A stretch of DNA of 39,207 nt, from assembly GCF_030848565.1 (NCBI RefSeq), contig NZ_JAVDDV010000025.1, positions 1 to 39,207 on the forward strand, written 5' to 3'. The DNA comes from Natronolimnohabitans sp. A-GB9 (GTDB taxonomy: Archaea; Halobacteriota; Halobacteria; Halobacteriales; Natrialbaceae). Positions 1 through 7,803 of the stretch are shown here, piece by piece. Each line of letters starts with the position of its first letter. The first letter of the stretch is position 1. A program made the position numbers and the translations under genes. The notes below the pieces were generated by a model. It was not told the origin of the DNA, did no database searches, and worked only from the letters and a program-made list of their open reading frames with translations.

Positions 1-217
1 TCGGTGTATTTGTCATTATGAATGGTGGGGTCGTTGATACCTACATGTAGATCCACGCTGGGCGGATAGCCGGTCGATAGCCACAATTGACGAGCAGTTT
101 TCACGGCCGAGTCTCGAGCAGAAGTCGTCTGCTATAGTAGTAGGCTCCAGCCGTGATAATTGAATCATTGGATGCTGTTTCCTGTATCATTCCACTCATC
201 CTTGGATGACCAATAAT

Positions 218-224
218 CTTAAAT
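218..224 (+). promoter_or_regulatory. box A promoter of acetaldehyde dehydrogenase gene
   Basis: The A/T stretch cttaaat lies about 28 bases before the ATG at 249, the spacing expected for a leaderless haloarchaeal transcript. It favours the start at 249 over the in-frame ATG at 240. Nothing else was recognised in bases 1-217. Confidence 0.5.
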
Positions 225-248
225 GCCTTTGCGTCAACTATGATATGC

Positions 249-1190
249 ATGTCAGTTAGTGCTGCAATCGTCGGTCCCGGTAATATCGGGACTGATCTAA
301 TGTATAAGATCCTTGATCGAAGCGATTCGGTCGAGTTAGAACGGATGATCGGTATATACCCTGTTGAAGAGTCTGAGGGACTCCAAGCGGCCGTTGATGA
401 AGATATCAACGTCAGTACGGATGGAATCGACAGCGTACAGGAGCACGCTGACGAGTTCGATGTTGTTTTCGAAGCCACGACAGCGACCGCTCACGAACAG
501 AACGCCCCGGTCTACGAGGAACTCGGGCTGTTCGCAATCGATCTCACACCCGCTGCGGTTGGACCCTACGCCGTCCCGGTCGTGAACCTTGACGAGGTAG
601 CTGACGTGACGGACAATATCAACATGATCACTTGCGGCGGGCAGGCGAGTGTTCCACTCGTCCATGCGATCGATCGTGTCGCCGATGTTGAGTATGCGGA
701 GATGGTCTCGACGATTGCATCGGAGAGTGCTGGCCCTGGAACCCGAAAGAATATCGACGAGTTCACACAGACGACTGCTGCCGGGCTCGAAGCGGTCGGT
801 GGTGCTGATAATGGAAAGGCGATTATTGTCCTTAATCCAGCAGAGCCACCGATTATGATGCGAAATACGCTCTACACAAAGGTTCACGAGAGTACGAACA
901 TCGACGAAGTGCGAAAGTCGGTTGCCGACATGGAGGAACGCGTCCGATCATATGTCCCCGGATACGAAGTGACCTTAGAGCCTGTGGTCAAGGACCAAGA
1001 TGAGGTCAGCTTCGACCTGAATGACTCAATCGTCGTAACGACGATGATCGAAGTCGAAGGCGAAGGACAGCACCTTCCCTCGTACGCCGGCAACCTCGAC
1101 ATTATGACGAGTTCCGCACTCGGTGCTGCGGAACGCATCGCTGAACAATCGTCAGCCGTCGCCTCCGCCACGGGTGGTTCCGATGACTGA
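249..1190 (+). CDS. mhpF: acetaldehyde dehydrogenase (acetylating)
   Basis: It should oxidise acetaldehyde to acetyl-CoA with NAD+ and CoA, the last step of the catechol meta-cleavage pathway, in the cytoplasm. Seen: an N-terminal Rossmann motif GPGNIG at residues 9-14 and the catalytic-Cys segment [12 protein letters not shown] (Cys129 from this start). The length of 313 residues is usual for the MhpF/DmpF family. An alternative ATG at 240 would add three residues; 249 fits the box A spacing better. The gene overlaps the aldolase gene by 8 bases. In this family the dehydrogenase and aldolase form a channelling complex, so translational coupling makes sense. The protein is strongly acidic, as expected for a halophile. 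Confidence 0.95.
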   Translation: MSVSAAIVGPGNIGTDLMYKILDRSDSVELERMIGIYPVEESEGLQAAVDEDINVSTDGIDSVQEHADEFDVVFEATTATAHEQNAPVYEELGLFAIDLTPAAVGPYAVPVVNLDEVADVTDNINMITCGGQASVPLVHAIDRVADVEYAEMVSTIASESAGPGTRKNIDEFTQTTAAGLEAVGGADNGKAIIVLNPAEPPIMMRNTLYTKVHESTNIDEVRKSVADMEERVRSYVPGYEVTLEPVVKDQDEVSFDLNDSIVVTTMIEVEGEGQHLPSYAGNLDIMTSSALGAAERIAEQSSAVASATGGSDD

Positions 1191-2226
1191 ATCCGACATT
1201 CGGTTGGTCGACATGACCCTACGAGATGGGATGCACGCTGTTGACCACCAGTTTACGCCCGGACAGATGGCCGACGTCGCGAGCGCGTTGAATGACGCCG
1301 AGATGGACGTTGTCGAAGTCTCCCACGGAGACGGAATGGGCGGTTCGTCGATCAACTATGGCTTTGCAGCTGCTGATACAGCGGAGTACCTCAAGGCGGT
1401 TGCACCAGAGTTGACAGACACCGCACTCTCGGTCCTCTTGTTACCCGGTATTGGGACAGTCGAGGAGCTCGATATCGCAGCTGATAACGGCGCAGACATC
1501 TGTCGGATTGCAACTCACGTTACGGAGGCAGACGTCTCCGCTGAGCACTTCGAGTACGCTAAGGAGCGTGGACTGGAAGCCAACGGACTGTTGATGCTCT
1601 CGCACATGGAACCGCCGGAGACGATCCTCGAGCAGGCAAAGCTCATGGAGGAGTACGGTGCCGACGCTGTCTACGTGATGGACTCAGCGGGTGCGATGCT
1701 TCCCCAAGACGTACGCGAACGAGTTGAGCTCCTCGTCAATGAACTCTCGATCGATGTCGGCTTCCACGCTCACAATAATCTCGGACTCGGAATCGGCAAC
1801 ACGCTTGCTGCGGTCGACGCCGGTGCCGTGACCGTCGACGGCTGTCTCCGCGGTCTGGGTGCCGGTTCGGGGAACGCACAGATCGAGGTCCTTATCGGAG
1901 CCCTTGAGAAAGCTGGGTACAATGTCATACCGGATTTCTTCGCTGTGATGGACGCAGCTGAGGACGTACTGGCGCCGATGTTGACCGATGATACCATGCC
2001 GGAACTGGACAACGATTCGCTTGTACTCGGATATGCCGGCGTCTATTCGTCGTTCCTCCGGCACACTCGCCGAGCCGGAGAAAAGTTTGATCTGGATCCA
2101 AGAGAAATCCTCGTTGAACTCGGTAACATGGGTGTCGTCGGCGGTCAAGAGGACATGATTACGGATGTCGCGGCTCGAATGAGCGAGGAACACGAGACTG
2201 CGTCTAGCGTGAATTCTGACGATTGA
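1183..2226 (+). CDS. mhpE: 4-hydroxy-2-oxovalerate aldolase
   Basis: It should cleave 4-hydroxy-2-oxovalerate to pyruvate and acetaldehyde, passing the aldehyde to the preceding dehydrogenase. Seen: the N-terminal signature [16 protein letters not shown] (active-site Arg and first metal Asp) and the C-terminal metal motif [14 protein letters not shown] with its two His ligands. This is the HMGL-like TIM barrel of the DmpG/MhpE family plus the usual C-terminal helical extension; length 347 residues is typical. The ATG at 1183 overlaps the upstream stop codon by 8 bases and starts immediately before the conserved domain. An upstream in-frame start at 1123 would only add non-conserved residues encoded inside mhpF. 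Confidence 0.95.
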   Translation: MTESDIRLVDMTLRDGMHAVDHQFTPGQMADVASALNDAEMDVVEVSHGDGMGGSSINYGFAAADTAEYLKAVAPELTDTALSVLLLPGIGTVEELDIAADNGADICRIATHVTEADVSAEHFEYAKERGLEANGLLMLSHMEPPETILEQAKLMEEYGADAVYVMDSAGAMLPQDVRERVELLVNELSIDVGFHAHNNLGLGIGNTLAAVDAGAVTVDGCLRGLGAGSGNAQIEVLIGALEKAGYNVIPDFFAVMDAAEDVLAPMLTDDTMPELDNDSLVLGYAGVYSSFLRHTRRAGEKFDLDPREILVELGNMGVVGGQEDMITDVAARMSEEHETASSVNSDD

Positions 2227-2429
2227 AGCATACAAAAGAAGATCCGATTTATCCATACACATTGTCTCGGATCTACTGTTTACTATAGACGGTTCTAACT
2301 ACTCGTTCTGCTTTTGTTATGTATCTGCAGCTCTATTATGGTAGGTGAGTCGTATTTGTCGTACTGCCGCCTTTGCTGCAGTTCTAGTGAACCGCAGATA
2401 GAGTCGAGTTCACTGTCACAATTAGGCAG

Positions 2430-2470
2430 TTGAAGCGGGAAACAGTGGATAGTTCAGACCGAAGGTACTG
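2430..2470 (+). mobile_element. left-end scrap of an IS5-like halophile element
   Basis: The sequence ttgaagcgggaa followed within about 15 bases by gttca also occurs at 21344 and 30960, where it directly precedes decayed transposase reading frames. Here only the end is left. It lies between the convergent aldolase and dioxygenase genes, and no other feature was seen in 2227-2524. Confidence 0.4.
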
Positions 2471-2524
2471 AAAATAGAGCTAAGCTAAATCAGTAGTGAT
2501 TTAGCGATATGGTCGACGCGGAAG

Positions 2525-3589
2525 TCAGTCATCGGCTTCGATTTGCTCTTCTTGCTTCTCTTGATGCCGCTCTCGAAGAGGGCGGCAATGGTGTTCGCTG
2601 CCGTACTCACTCCAGTCGGTTTCGTCTGTGGGAACGTAGTCATACTGGCGGCGAGCGTGCGAGCCAGCCTTACCTCCCCACCAGACGAATCCGTCAGAGC
2701 CGTCTTCAGGTTTCCAGGTAATTGGATCCCAATCTGGGTCGAAAATAAGGTAACCACCTGCGAAAATCTCAACCTTGTTCCCTGAAGGTTCGAGATAGTA
2801 GTTGAAGTGAGCCTGGCTAATACCGTGACGGGCCGGGCCGCCGACCATCTCGATGTCGTTCTCTCGCAGCAGGTCTGCCGCCCGCTCAAGTTCACCCGCC
2901 TGACCACCGTCCATATAGAACGCCACATGGTCGATCTTATCAGTCACATTGCCGTCTGGCGGCGACTGAACCAGCGCGATCTCGTGGACCAGAGGTGAAA
3001 CGCTCAGCCACGCGGCGACCTGATTCCCTTCGGGGTTGATGCCTTCTTCCCGAAGGTTGAAGTCGAGGACGTCTTGGTACCAGTCGCTGTATTCGATAAC
3101 ATTGCTCACGTTGAAGTTGACGTGGTCGATTCGTCGGAATCCGACGCCCCGTTCGGGCTTCTGTGCGGGCTGGTTTTTGAGGCGTGAACGGTTCTCCTCA
3201 GAGGCAGTGTCGAACGCTCGGTCGATGTCGTAGACCAGCTCGTAATATTCCGGCGTTTCCCCAGGATGGTCAAATCGAAGGGCACGGCCCTGTCCAGGTT
3301 CTTCGTCCTCGTCAACCCACTCTGTCTCGTAGCCGGACGCCTCGATCCGATCTTTGTACTCCTCAAAGTCACTCTCGTCCTCGAGCATCCAAGCGACGTG
3401 TTTGCATCCCCAATCCTCGCCTTCGCGAAGGATAAGGGTGTAATCTTGCCAGTCACCGTACGCAGCCATGTAGTATGCGTCGTCCTCCTCATGACGGACG
3501 TACATTCCCATCGTGTCCCGGAAGTGTTCAAGGGAAGCTTCGAGGTCTTCACAGTACAGTTCAACATGGGCCAAGGTATGAACTCCCAT
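2525..3589 (-). CDS. xylE: catechol 2,3-dioxygenase (extradiol, VOC fold)
   Basis: It is predicted to open the ring of catechol or methylcatechols next to the hydroxyls, giving 2-hydroxymuconic semialdehydes. Two vicinal-oxygen-chelate domains are visible: an N-terminal one (about residues 1-125) and a catalytic C-terminal one (about 150-285). The Fe(II) facial triad is His156 (in RIDHVNFNVSN), His221 (in KIDHVAFYM) and Glu274 (in SGNKVEIFAGGY), matching the spacing of Pseudomonas XylE (153/214/265). At 354 residues it is longer than XylE (about 307) because of a 45-60 residue charged C-terminal tail. The ATG at 3589 is chosen because a box A lies about 26 bases upstream; an upstream start would add a hydrophobic, non-homologous stretch. 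The gene converges with mhpE and is divergent from an IclR gene. Confidence 0.95.
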   Translation of the reverse strand: MGVHTLAHVELYCEDLEASLEHFRDTMGMYVRHEEDDAYYMAAYGDWQDYTLILREGEDWGCKHVAWMLEDESDFEEYKDRIEASGYETEWVDEDEEPGQGRALRFDHPGETPEYYELVYDIDRAFDTASEENRSRLKNQPAQKPERGVGFRRIDHVNFNVSNVIEYSDWYQDVLDFNLREEGINPEGNQVAAWLSVSPLVHEIALVQSPPDGNVTDKIDHVAFYMDGGQAGELERAADLLRENDIEMVGGPARHGISQAHFNYYLEPSGNKVEIFAGGYLIFDPDWDPITWKPEDGSDGFVWWGGKAGSHARRQYDYVPTDETDWSEYGSEHHCRPLRERHQEKQEEQIEADD

Positions 3590-3610
3590 AGCAAGGACAT
3601 ACAGATTGGG

Positions 3611-3620
3611 ACATTTAATA
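3611..3620 (-). promoter_or_regulatory. box A promoter of catechol dioxygenase gene
   Basis: On the minus strand tattaaatgt is centred about 26 bases before the ATG at 3589, the leaderless arrangement. A CATATGG palindrome half lies just upstream at 3634-3641. Confidence 0.6.
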
Positions 3621-4151
3621 CTAATTGAATATATCATATGGTTCACTCCTGTTATATATTCTCAAACGTGAACTTTAGCAACAAGAGTGGGGTATATCAG
3701 TCCTGTTCGGGACAATGTATGTGCGTGCGAAGAAATGGCTAAAGTTGTACTTGTCGTCACTCGTGTTTTGTATATCTAAACAACCAGTGAAGAGTCGTTC
3801 CTTCGCAATCGGATTCCGATACTGCAGCAAACGTTTTGCATCATCAAACAGAGGGTGACTCCATATGGTTTGTGGAAACATAGCAATCAATAACAGTTGT
3901 CGTCCAATTATTCCGACTGTCCACTGGTTCACGATTAACCGATAATGGACATAGCTCAAAATATGAGCGTAGTGCGTTCCCTACATGTCAACCCCATATG
4001 GTATAGGAATGATCGTTTCAAGCGGCGTAATAGAAATAGACTGCATCATATCGGACAACCTCTGCGATCATCGTAACCGGCACAACCGAAGAAATATTAT
4101 CGGCTACTGAATCGGTGGTTTCCATGAGGACGTATCTAGATGGTAGAAAGG
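3621..4151. other. divergent intergenic region with CATATGG sites
   Basis: About 530 bases between the catechol dioxygenase and iclR genes, A/T-rich and without a convincing gene. It contains tcatatgg at 3634-3641 and perfect ccatatgg palindromes at 3861-3868 and 3994-4001. These could be operators, but an 8-bp palindrome is short. A minus-strand reading frame at 3675-3959 encodes a basic protein unlike its neighbours and is not believed. Confidence 0.4.
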
Positions 4152-4158
4152 CTTATTT
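4152..4158 (+). promoter_or_regulatory. box A promoter of first iclR gene
   Basis: cttattt is centred 27 bases before the ATG at 4182, supporting that start over an upstream TTG. Confidence 0.5.
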
Positions 4159-4181
4159 GAGTAGATGTAACTTTGTGTGGT

Positions 4182-4949
4182 ATGGATGGGAATAACACCC
4201 CACGAACAATTCGCTCGGTTGAGCGAGCTTCCGAGATCATCATGGCACTTACTGACGAGGGAATGATGGGGGTAACTGATCTCTCCTCCAAGCTCGGGAT
4301 CTCGAAAGGGACAGTTCATACACATTTAACGACGCTCTCCCAAGAAGGATTCATAGTCAAAAAGGACGAGAAGTACTGTTTGAGTCTCCGATTTCTGGGC
4401 ATCGCCGAGCAGGCTAAAAACCGGATTGAAATCTACGACCTCGTTCAGAAGGAGGTGGACAATCTTGCTGAACGCACTGATGAGCGGGTGCAGTTTGCGG
4501 TATTGGAATCAAACAAATCTGTTTTCGTCTATCGAGCGAAGGGTGAAAACGCCGTACGGGCGTCCATCAAAATCGGCGAATACGAGCATCTCCATCGTAC
4601 TGCCGTTGGGAAAGCAATGCTAGCATATCTACCCAAACATCGCCTTGAGACCATCATCAGCGAACACGGATTACCAAAGCGGACGGAAAACACGATCTCT
4701 GACCCCGATAAGCTTAAGTCTGAACTTGACACAATTCGAGAACGCGAGTACGCGGTTGATGACGAGGAGTGCGTCCGCGGAATCCGTTGCGTTGCGACCC
4801 CACTTCGAGACGACGTAGGTCGTATACTCGGTGGCATCAGCGTCACTGGACCGGCACGCCGATTGACTGATGAACGGATCGAAAATACTTTGAAGGATAA
4901 TCTGTTGCGAGCTGCGAACGTGATCGAAGTCAACGCTGAACTATCATAA
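4182..4949 (+). CDS. IclR-family transcriptional regulator (first)
   Basis: A DNA-binding regulator of about 255 residues. The N-terminal winged helix-turn-helix lies at about residues 10-65, with the recognition segment LGISKGTVHTHL. A GAF-like IclR effector domain follows, with RTAVGKAMLAYLP and ILGGISVTGPARR. IclR proteins bind small aromatic or organic acids and act as activators or repressors. It sits between the divergent catechol dioxygenase gene and the monooxygenase operon, so control of one or both is the natural inference. The ATG at 4182 fits the box A. The CATATGG sites in the upstream gap are candidate operators. The effector cannot be read from the sequence. Confidence 0.9.
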   Translation: MDGNNTPRTIRSVERASEIIMALTDEGMMGVTDLSSKLGISKGTVHTHLTTLSQEGFIVKKDEKYCLSLRFLGIAEQAKNRIEIYDLVQKEVDNLAERTDERVQFAVLESNKSVFVYRAKGENAVRASIKIGEYEHLHRTAVGKAMLAYLPKHRLETIISEHGLPKRTENTISDPDKLKSELDTIREREYAVDDEECVRGIRCVATPLRDDVGRILGGISVTGPARRLTDERIENTLKDNLLRAANVIEVNAELS

Positions 4950-5510
4950 TTATTTTTGGTCCACTCAAATGATCTTCTAGTCTTCTTGACCGTTCATTAC
5001 GGTATAGAGCATTCCTTTTACAACTGTACTGTCGTAATTCATAGCCATTCATAATTTACAGTAGTACTATTGTATTCCACTCGCGAAAGAGTACTATTCA
5101 ACTAGTGACCAACTTTAGGATTGATCAGGCCTCATTTGAAGGCGTCAAACGATCGTTGTTTCTTATTATATGTATATATTGTATATCTACTATAACCAAG
5201 CATGAATATTTCTCTACTCAGTCAAATGCGGCTTGTTGTAGGTAACCACCATCTGTAGACCGTTTTCAGACCTAAAACGACGAGGACCTGCAGCAGCATC
5301 CATACCGGAGTCAATGGACATACTCTCGCCCACATTTGTTTCGACGCCTTCCGAAACTACACTGCCGATAGGCGAGAGCGGTCGCTGAATCATGGCCGTC
5401 GTAGATAGGACGTGTGCGAGTGCTACAACACGTGCGCAACGGCTGTTTCTCCGACTGTTGCCCCTATTTGATGACGAACTTATAAAACACAGATAACTGT
5501 CCGATAATTA
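4950..5510. other. intergenic region ahead of monooxygenase operon
   Basis: About 560 bases, A/T-rich at first, with the purine-pyrimidine run tatatgtatatattgtatat near 5170. On the minus strand 5214-5393 reads as a 59-codon frame starting MIQRPLSPIG; it has no recognisable family and no clear promoter. I consider it doubtful, possibly a gene remnant. Confidence 0.3.
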
Positions 5511-5517
5511 TTTATAC
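5511..5517 (+). promoter_or_regulatory. box A promoter of monooxygenase operon
   Basis: tttatac lies 30 bases before the ATG of the first operon gene. The near-palindrome ccatgatatgg (5522-5532) sits between box A and the start, where a bound repressor would block initiation. Confidence 0.5.
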
Positions 5518-5543
5518 ACTCCCATGATATGGTGTAACTACAC

Positions 5544-5882
5544 ATGGCAGACCATCCACTGCTAGTACGGTTTAGAACTGACGACTATCCGACACTGGTC
5601 CCAGTAGGCTCCAAAGATACGGTATCAGAAGCAGCTGAAAAGATCACGCATGTTGTTGACAGCAGGGTCCACATTGATCACGACCGGCCGGTTGAGGTCG
5701 TGTTTAAGGGAGAGATCATCAACGGTGACCAGTTGATTAAGGAGGTCTTCGAACCGATGGATTATATCGAAATCCAGTACGAAGGCAGTGAGATTCCCGA
5801 CGGATACGGAGAGTTTCACCCTGCATGGGCCGAGCGTAGCATGCTAGAAAAGTACCCCGAGCACGCGAAACCGACTCAATAA
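5544..5882 (+). CDS. tmoB: diiron monooxygenase gamma subunit (TmoB-like)
   Basis: The predicted small gamma subunit of the hydroxylase (alpha2-beta2-gamma2), which stabilises the complex. At 112 residues it is slightly longer than bacterial TmoB (about 85). The start resembles the ubiquitin-like TmoB fold: PLLVRFRTDDYPTLVPVGSKD, a helix, then short strands including PMDYIEIQYEG. The assignment rests mainly on size, the N-terminal pattern and position: it is the first gene of an operon whose next four members are clear TMO components. It ends 2 bases before the Rieske gene. A distant member of the family or an unrelated beta-grasp protein cannot be excluded. Confidence 0.75.
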   Translation: MADHPLLVRFRTDDYPTLVPVGSKDTVSEAAEKITHVVDSRVHIDHDRPVEVVFKGEIINGDQLIKEVFEPMDYIEIQYEGSEIPDGYGEFHPAWAERSMLEKYPEHAKPTQ

Positions 5883-5884
5883 CG

Positions 5885-6259
5885 ATGTCCACAGAAAAAT
5901 CGAATACTGAGAAGCACTTCCTTTGTGACGACCACGATATCTGGGCCGACGAGATTCGGTTCTTTGAGGTTGGTCGCGAGAAGGTCATGGTCTGGCGTGA
6001 TGATGATGAAACACTCTACGCGTACAGCGCGACCTGTCCACATCAGGATCGTGATCTAGAAGAAACTGGCAAGCGCGAGTGCGTTTGTGGCCCCCATGAT
6101 GATGATAAAACCCTAACATGCACTGCTCACAGTTGGGAGTTTGACTTGGAGTCCGGTGACGGTTTGAATCCTTCCGGTCCTCAACTGAACGAGTATGAAA
6201 TTGGAGTCGAGAATGGTGAAATTTTCGTCGTTATAAATGGAGGAGCTAGCAATGACTAA
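5885..6259 (+). CDS. tmoC: Rieske ferredoxin of the monooxygenase (TmoC-like)
   Basis: It passes electrons from an NADH reductase to the diiron hydroxylase. The two [2Fe-2S] ligand pairs are visible as CPH (Cys51, His53) and CTAH (Cys79, His82), followed by the usual W/F-F-D segment and a terminal strand, EIFVV. Its presence distinguishes this system from three-component phenol hydroxylases, which have no Rieske protein. At 124 residues it is a little longer than TmoC. The loop between the ligand pairs is about nine residues longer than in TmoC and holds an extra CVCGPH (Cys66, Cys68, His71). The 3' end overlaps the effector gene by 8 bases. Confidence 0.92.
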   Translation: MSTEKSNTEKHFLCDDHDIWADEIRFFEVGREKVMVWRDDDETLYAYSATCPHQDRDLEETGKRECVCGPHDDDKTLTCTAHSWEFDLESGDGLNPSGPQLNEYEIGVENGEIFVVINGGASND

Positions 6260-6548
6260 AGTAGGTCCCGTGCTGCGAAACAACACGGAAACGGAAGCAA
6301 TCGTTGAGGCGATCAAACGAGACACCGACGGCGATGTAGAAGTAATCGACCGTCGAGCATACATTCGCGTCGAAACTGAAGATCACTGTGTTGTGACGGA
6401 GGACACACTCGATGAGCTCCTAGGTAAAGGAGCAGTCGAAATGCCAGGCGGAATCGAAGAGCATCTTTCATCGTTCAAGGGTTATATCAAACCACAATCA
6501 GACAGGATTGAATTTGTTAGTGATGTAGAGGATACAAAATCCGAATAA
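6252..6548 (+). CDS. tmoD: monooxygenase effector protein (TmoD/MmoB/DmpM family)
   Basis: A cofactor-less regulatory component that docks on the hydroxylase and gates substrate and oxygen access. At 98 residues it has the family pattern: KVGPVLRNNTETEAIVEAIK, a strand VEVIDRRAYIRVE, then DELLGKGAVEMPGGIEEHLSSFKG, as in TmoD and DmpM. The ATG at 6252 is preceded by ggagga (6239-6244), so unlike the leaderless genes it can be translated from a ribosome-binding site inside the operon message. It overlaps the Rieske gene by 8 bases. A further 15 bases upstream could code, but they are occupied by that site. Confidence 0.88.
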   Translation: MTKVGPVLRNNTETEAIVEAIKRDTDGDVEVIDRRAYIRVETEDHCVVTEDTLDELLGKGAVEMPGGIEEHLSSFKGYIKPQSDRIEFVSDVEDTKSE

Positions 6549-6580
6549 TAACCATTCAGACACACAATAGAGCTACTACC

Positions 6581-7630
6581 ATGAGTGAAAATGACTATCC
6601 AATGAAAGAACAGACGTATCGAACATACAGTACGTGGGATGAACGACGGGTCCCAACGACGTATGACATCGCTACCCGCCGGACTAATTTCGATATCGGC
6701 GAGAACTACGCGGGCGAAGCCCCTAGGCTATCGATGTCGTCGGACACGACGCTATCACAGTGGTATAGCGAATACAGGGAAGGCAGCGTAATCAAGGGGA
6801 ATCCGAAGGACTTTGAGTCCTGGCGTGATCCCCGTGAGCTCACATACGAGAAATACAATGATCTCATGGACGAGCGGGAAGTCGGTATCGAGACGCTCTA
6901 CGAACAGGCCGAAGTGCTGGAACGCGGGACCGAGCGTGACGATGATCCGTGGCTCGAGTTCCAGCTTGAGGGGTTCCTCCCGCTTCGATACCCAGTTCAT
7001 GGACTCCAGATGCTTGCGTCGTACCTGACTATGGTGGCTCCGTCGACAACAATCAGTACGGCGATGTCATTCCAAGCGACAGACGAGATCCGTCGCCAAG
7101 AACGGCTCGCCCGACGAGCGGCCCAACTCGAGAAAGCCTTCCCCGATAAGGGGTTCACGGAGACCGAGCGGGAAACATGGGAGAACAACGAGATGTGGCA
7201 GCCACTCCGTGAGGCCATTGAACGACTCCTCGTCGAATACGACTGGGCTAGGTCGTTCGTCGGAACAAATCTCGTCCTGAAGCCGCTCCTTGACGAACTC
7301 GTGCTGGCTCAGTACTCGACGCTCTTCGATGCAAACGATTCGGAGCTGTATGCACAGGTACTCGAGAACTTCTATCTCGACGCCGATCGTCATTGCGAAG
7401 TCGCAGCGTCAGTCACTGAGCACCTGATCCAGGTTGACGAGGAGAATCGCAAGATAATCCAGGATATCGTCGACGAGTGGTATCCGATCTGTCACCGAGC
7501 AGTAGAGGCATTTGAGCCCGCGTTCGAGTCGATGCCTCCTGTGACGATGTCCTTTGAGGAGGTGATGGCTGATATCGACTCGAGTTACGAGTCCCTGCTG
7601 ACCGCTCACGGACTGTCAGTCCCATCGTAA
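6581..7630 (+). CDS. tmoE: diiron monooxygenase hydroxylase beta subunit (TmoE-like)
   Basis: The beta subunit of the hydroxylase, a ferritin-like helical paralogue of the alpha subunit that carries no iron. At 349 residues it is near the usual length (about 330). Family features include the N-terminal TYSTWDERRVPTTYDIATRR, the segment FLPLRYPVHGLQMLASYL and ATDEIRRQERLARRAAQL, where the alpha-subunit iron ligands are not reproduced. The fifth gene of the cluster, it starts 32 bases after tmoD. A gap of 173 bases to tmoA contains what looks like a separate promoter. Confidence 0.88.
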   Translation: MSENDYPMKEQTYRTYSTWDERRVPTTYDIATRRTNFDIGENYAGEAPRLSMSSDTTLSQWYSEYREGSVIKGNPKDFESWRDPRELTYEKYNDLMDEREVGIETLYEQAEVLERGTERDDDPWLEFQLEGFLPLRYPVHGLQMLASYLTMVAPSTTISTAMSFQATDEIRRQERLARRAAQLEKAFPDKGFTETERETWENNEMWQPLREAIERLLVEYDWARSFVGTNLVLKPLLDELVLAQYSTLFDANDSELYAQVLENFYLDADRHCEVAASVTEHLIQVDEENRKIIQDIVDEWYPICHRAVEAFEPAFESMPPVTMSFEEVMADIDSSYESLLTAHGLSVPS

Positions 7631-7767
7631 GAACGCTTCCGTCGTCGGGCCTTTGTTTTCTGCAGTTATCTTGGATTCTGTCTCGGATCTCATGCATCTC
7701 GAATAGGAACATTTCGTTATCGTTCGTGAGCCGTTCGCTGTGGAACAACTCTATTATCCTTACATAA

Positions 7768-7776
7768 CTTTTATCC
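7768..7776 (+). promoter_or_regulatory. probable box A promoter of tmoA
   Basis: cttttatcc lies about 32 bases before the ATG at 7804. It suggests the catalytic subunit can be transcribed separately from tmoBCDE. Confidence 0.45.
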
Positions 7777-7803
7777 TTGAGTAGATACAGTATACCATTG
7801 TAC

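Noticed and set aside
3675-3959. Minus-strand frame of 94 codons between dioxygenase and iclR
   Set aside because: The product is basic and hydrophobic, unlike the acidic proteins of this genome, has no motif and lies in A/T-rich regulatory DNA.
3861-4001. CRISPR-like repeat spacing of CATATGG sites
   Set aside because: Only two perfect 8-bp units with irregular spacing; no repeat-spacer structure anywhere in the window.
5214-5393. Minus-strand 59-codon frame before the monooxygenase operon
   Set aside because: No family, no clear promoter, and short; kept only as a note in the intergenic entry.
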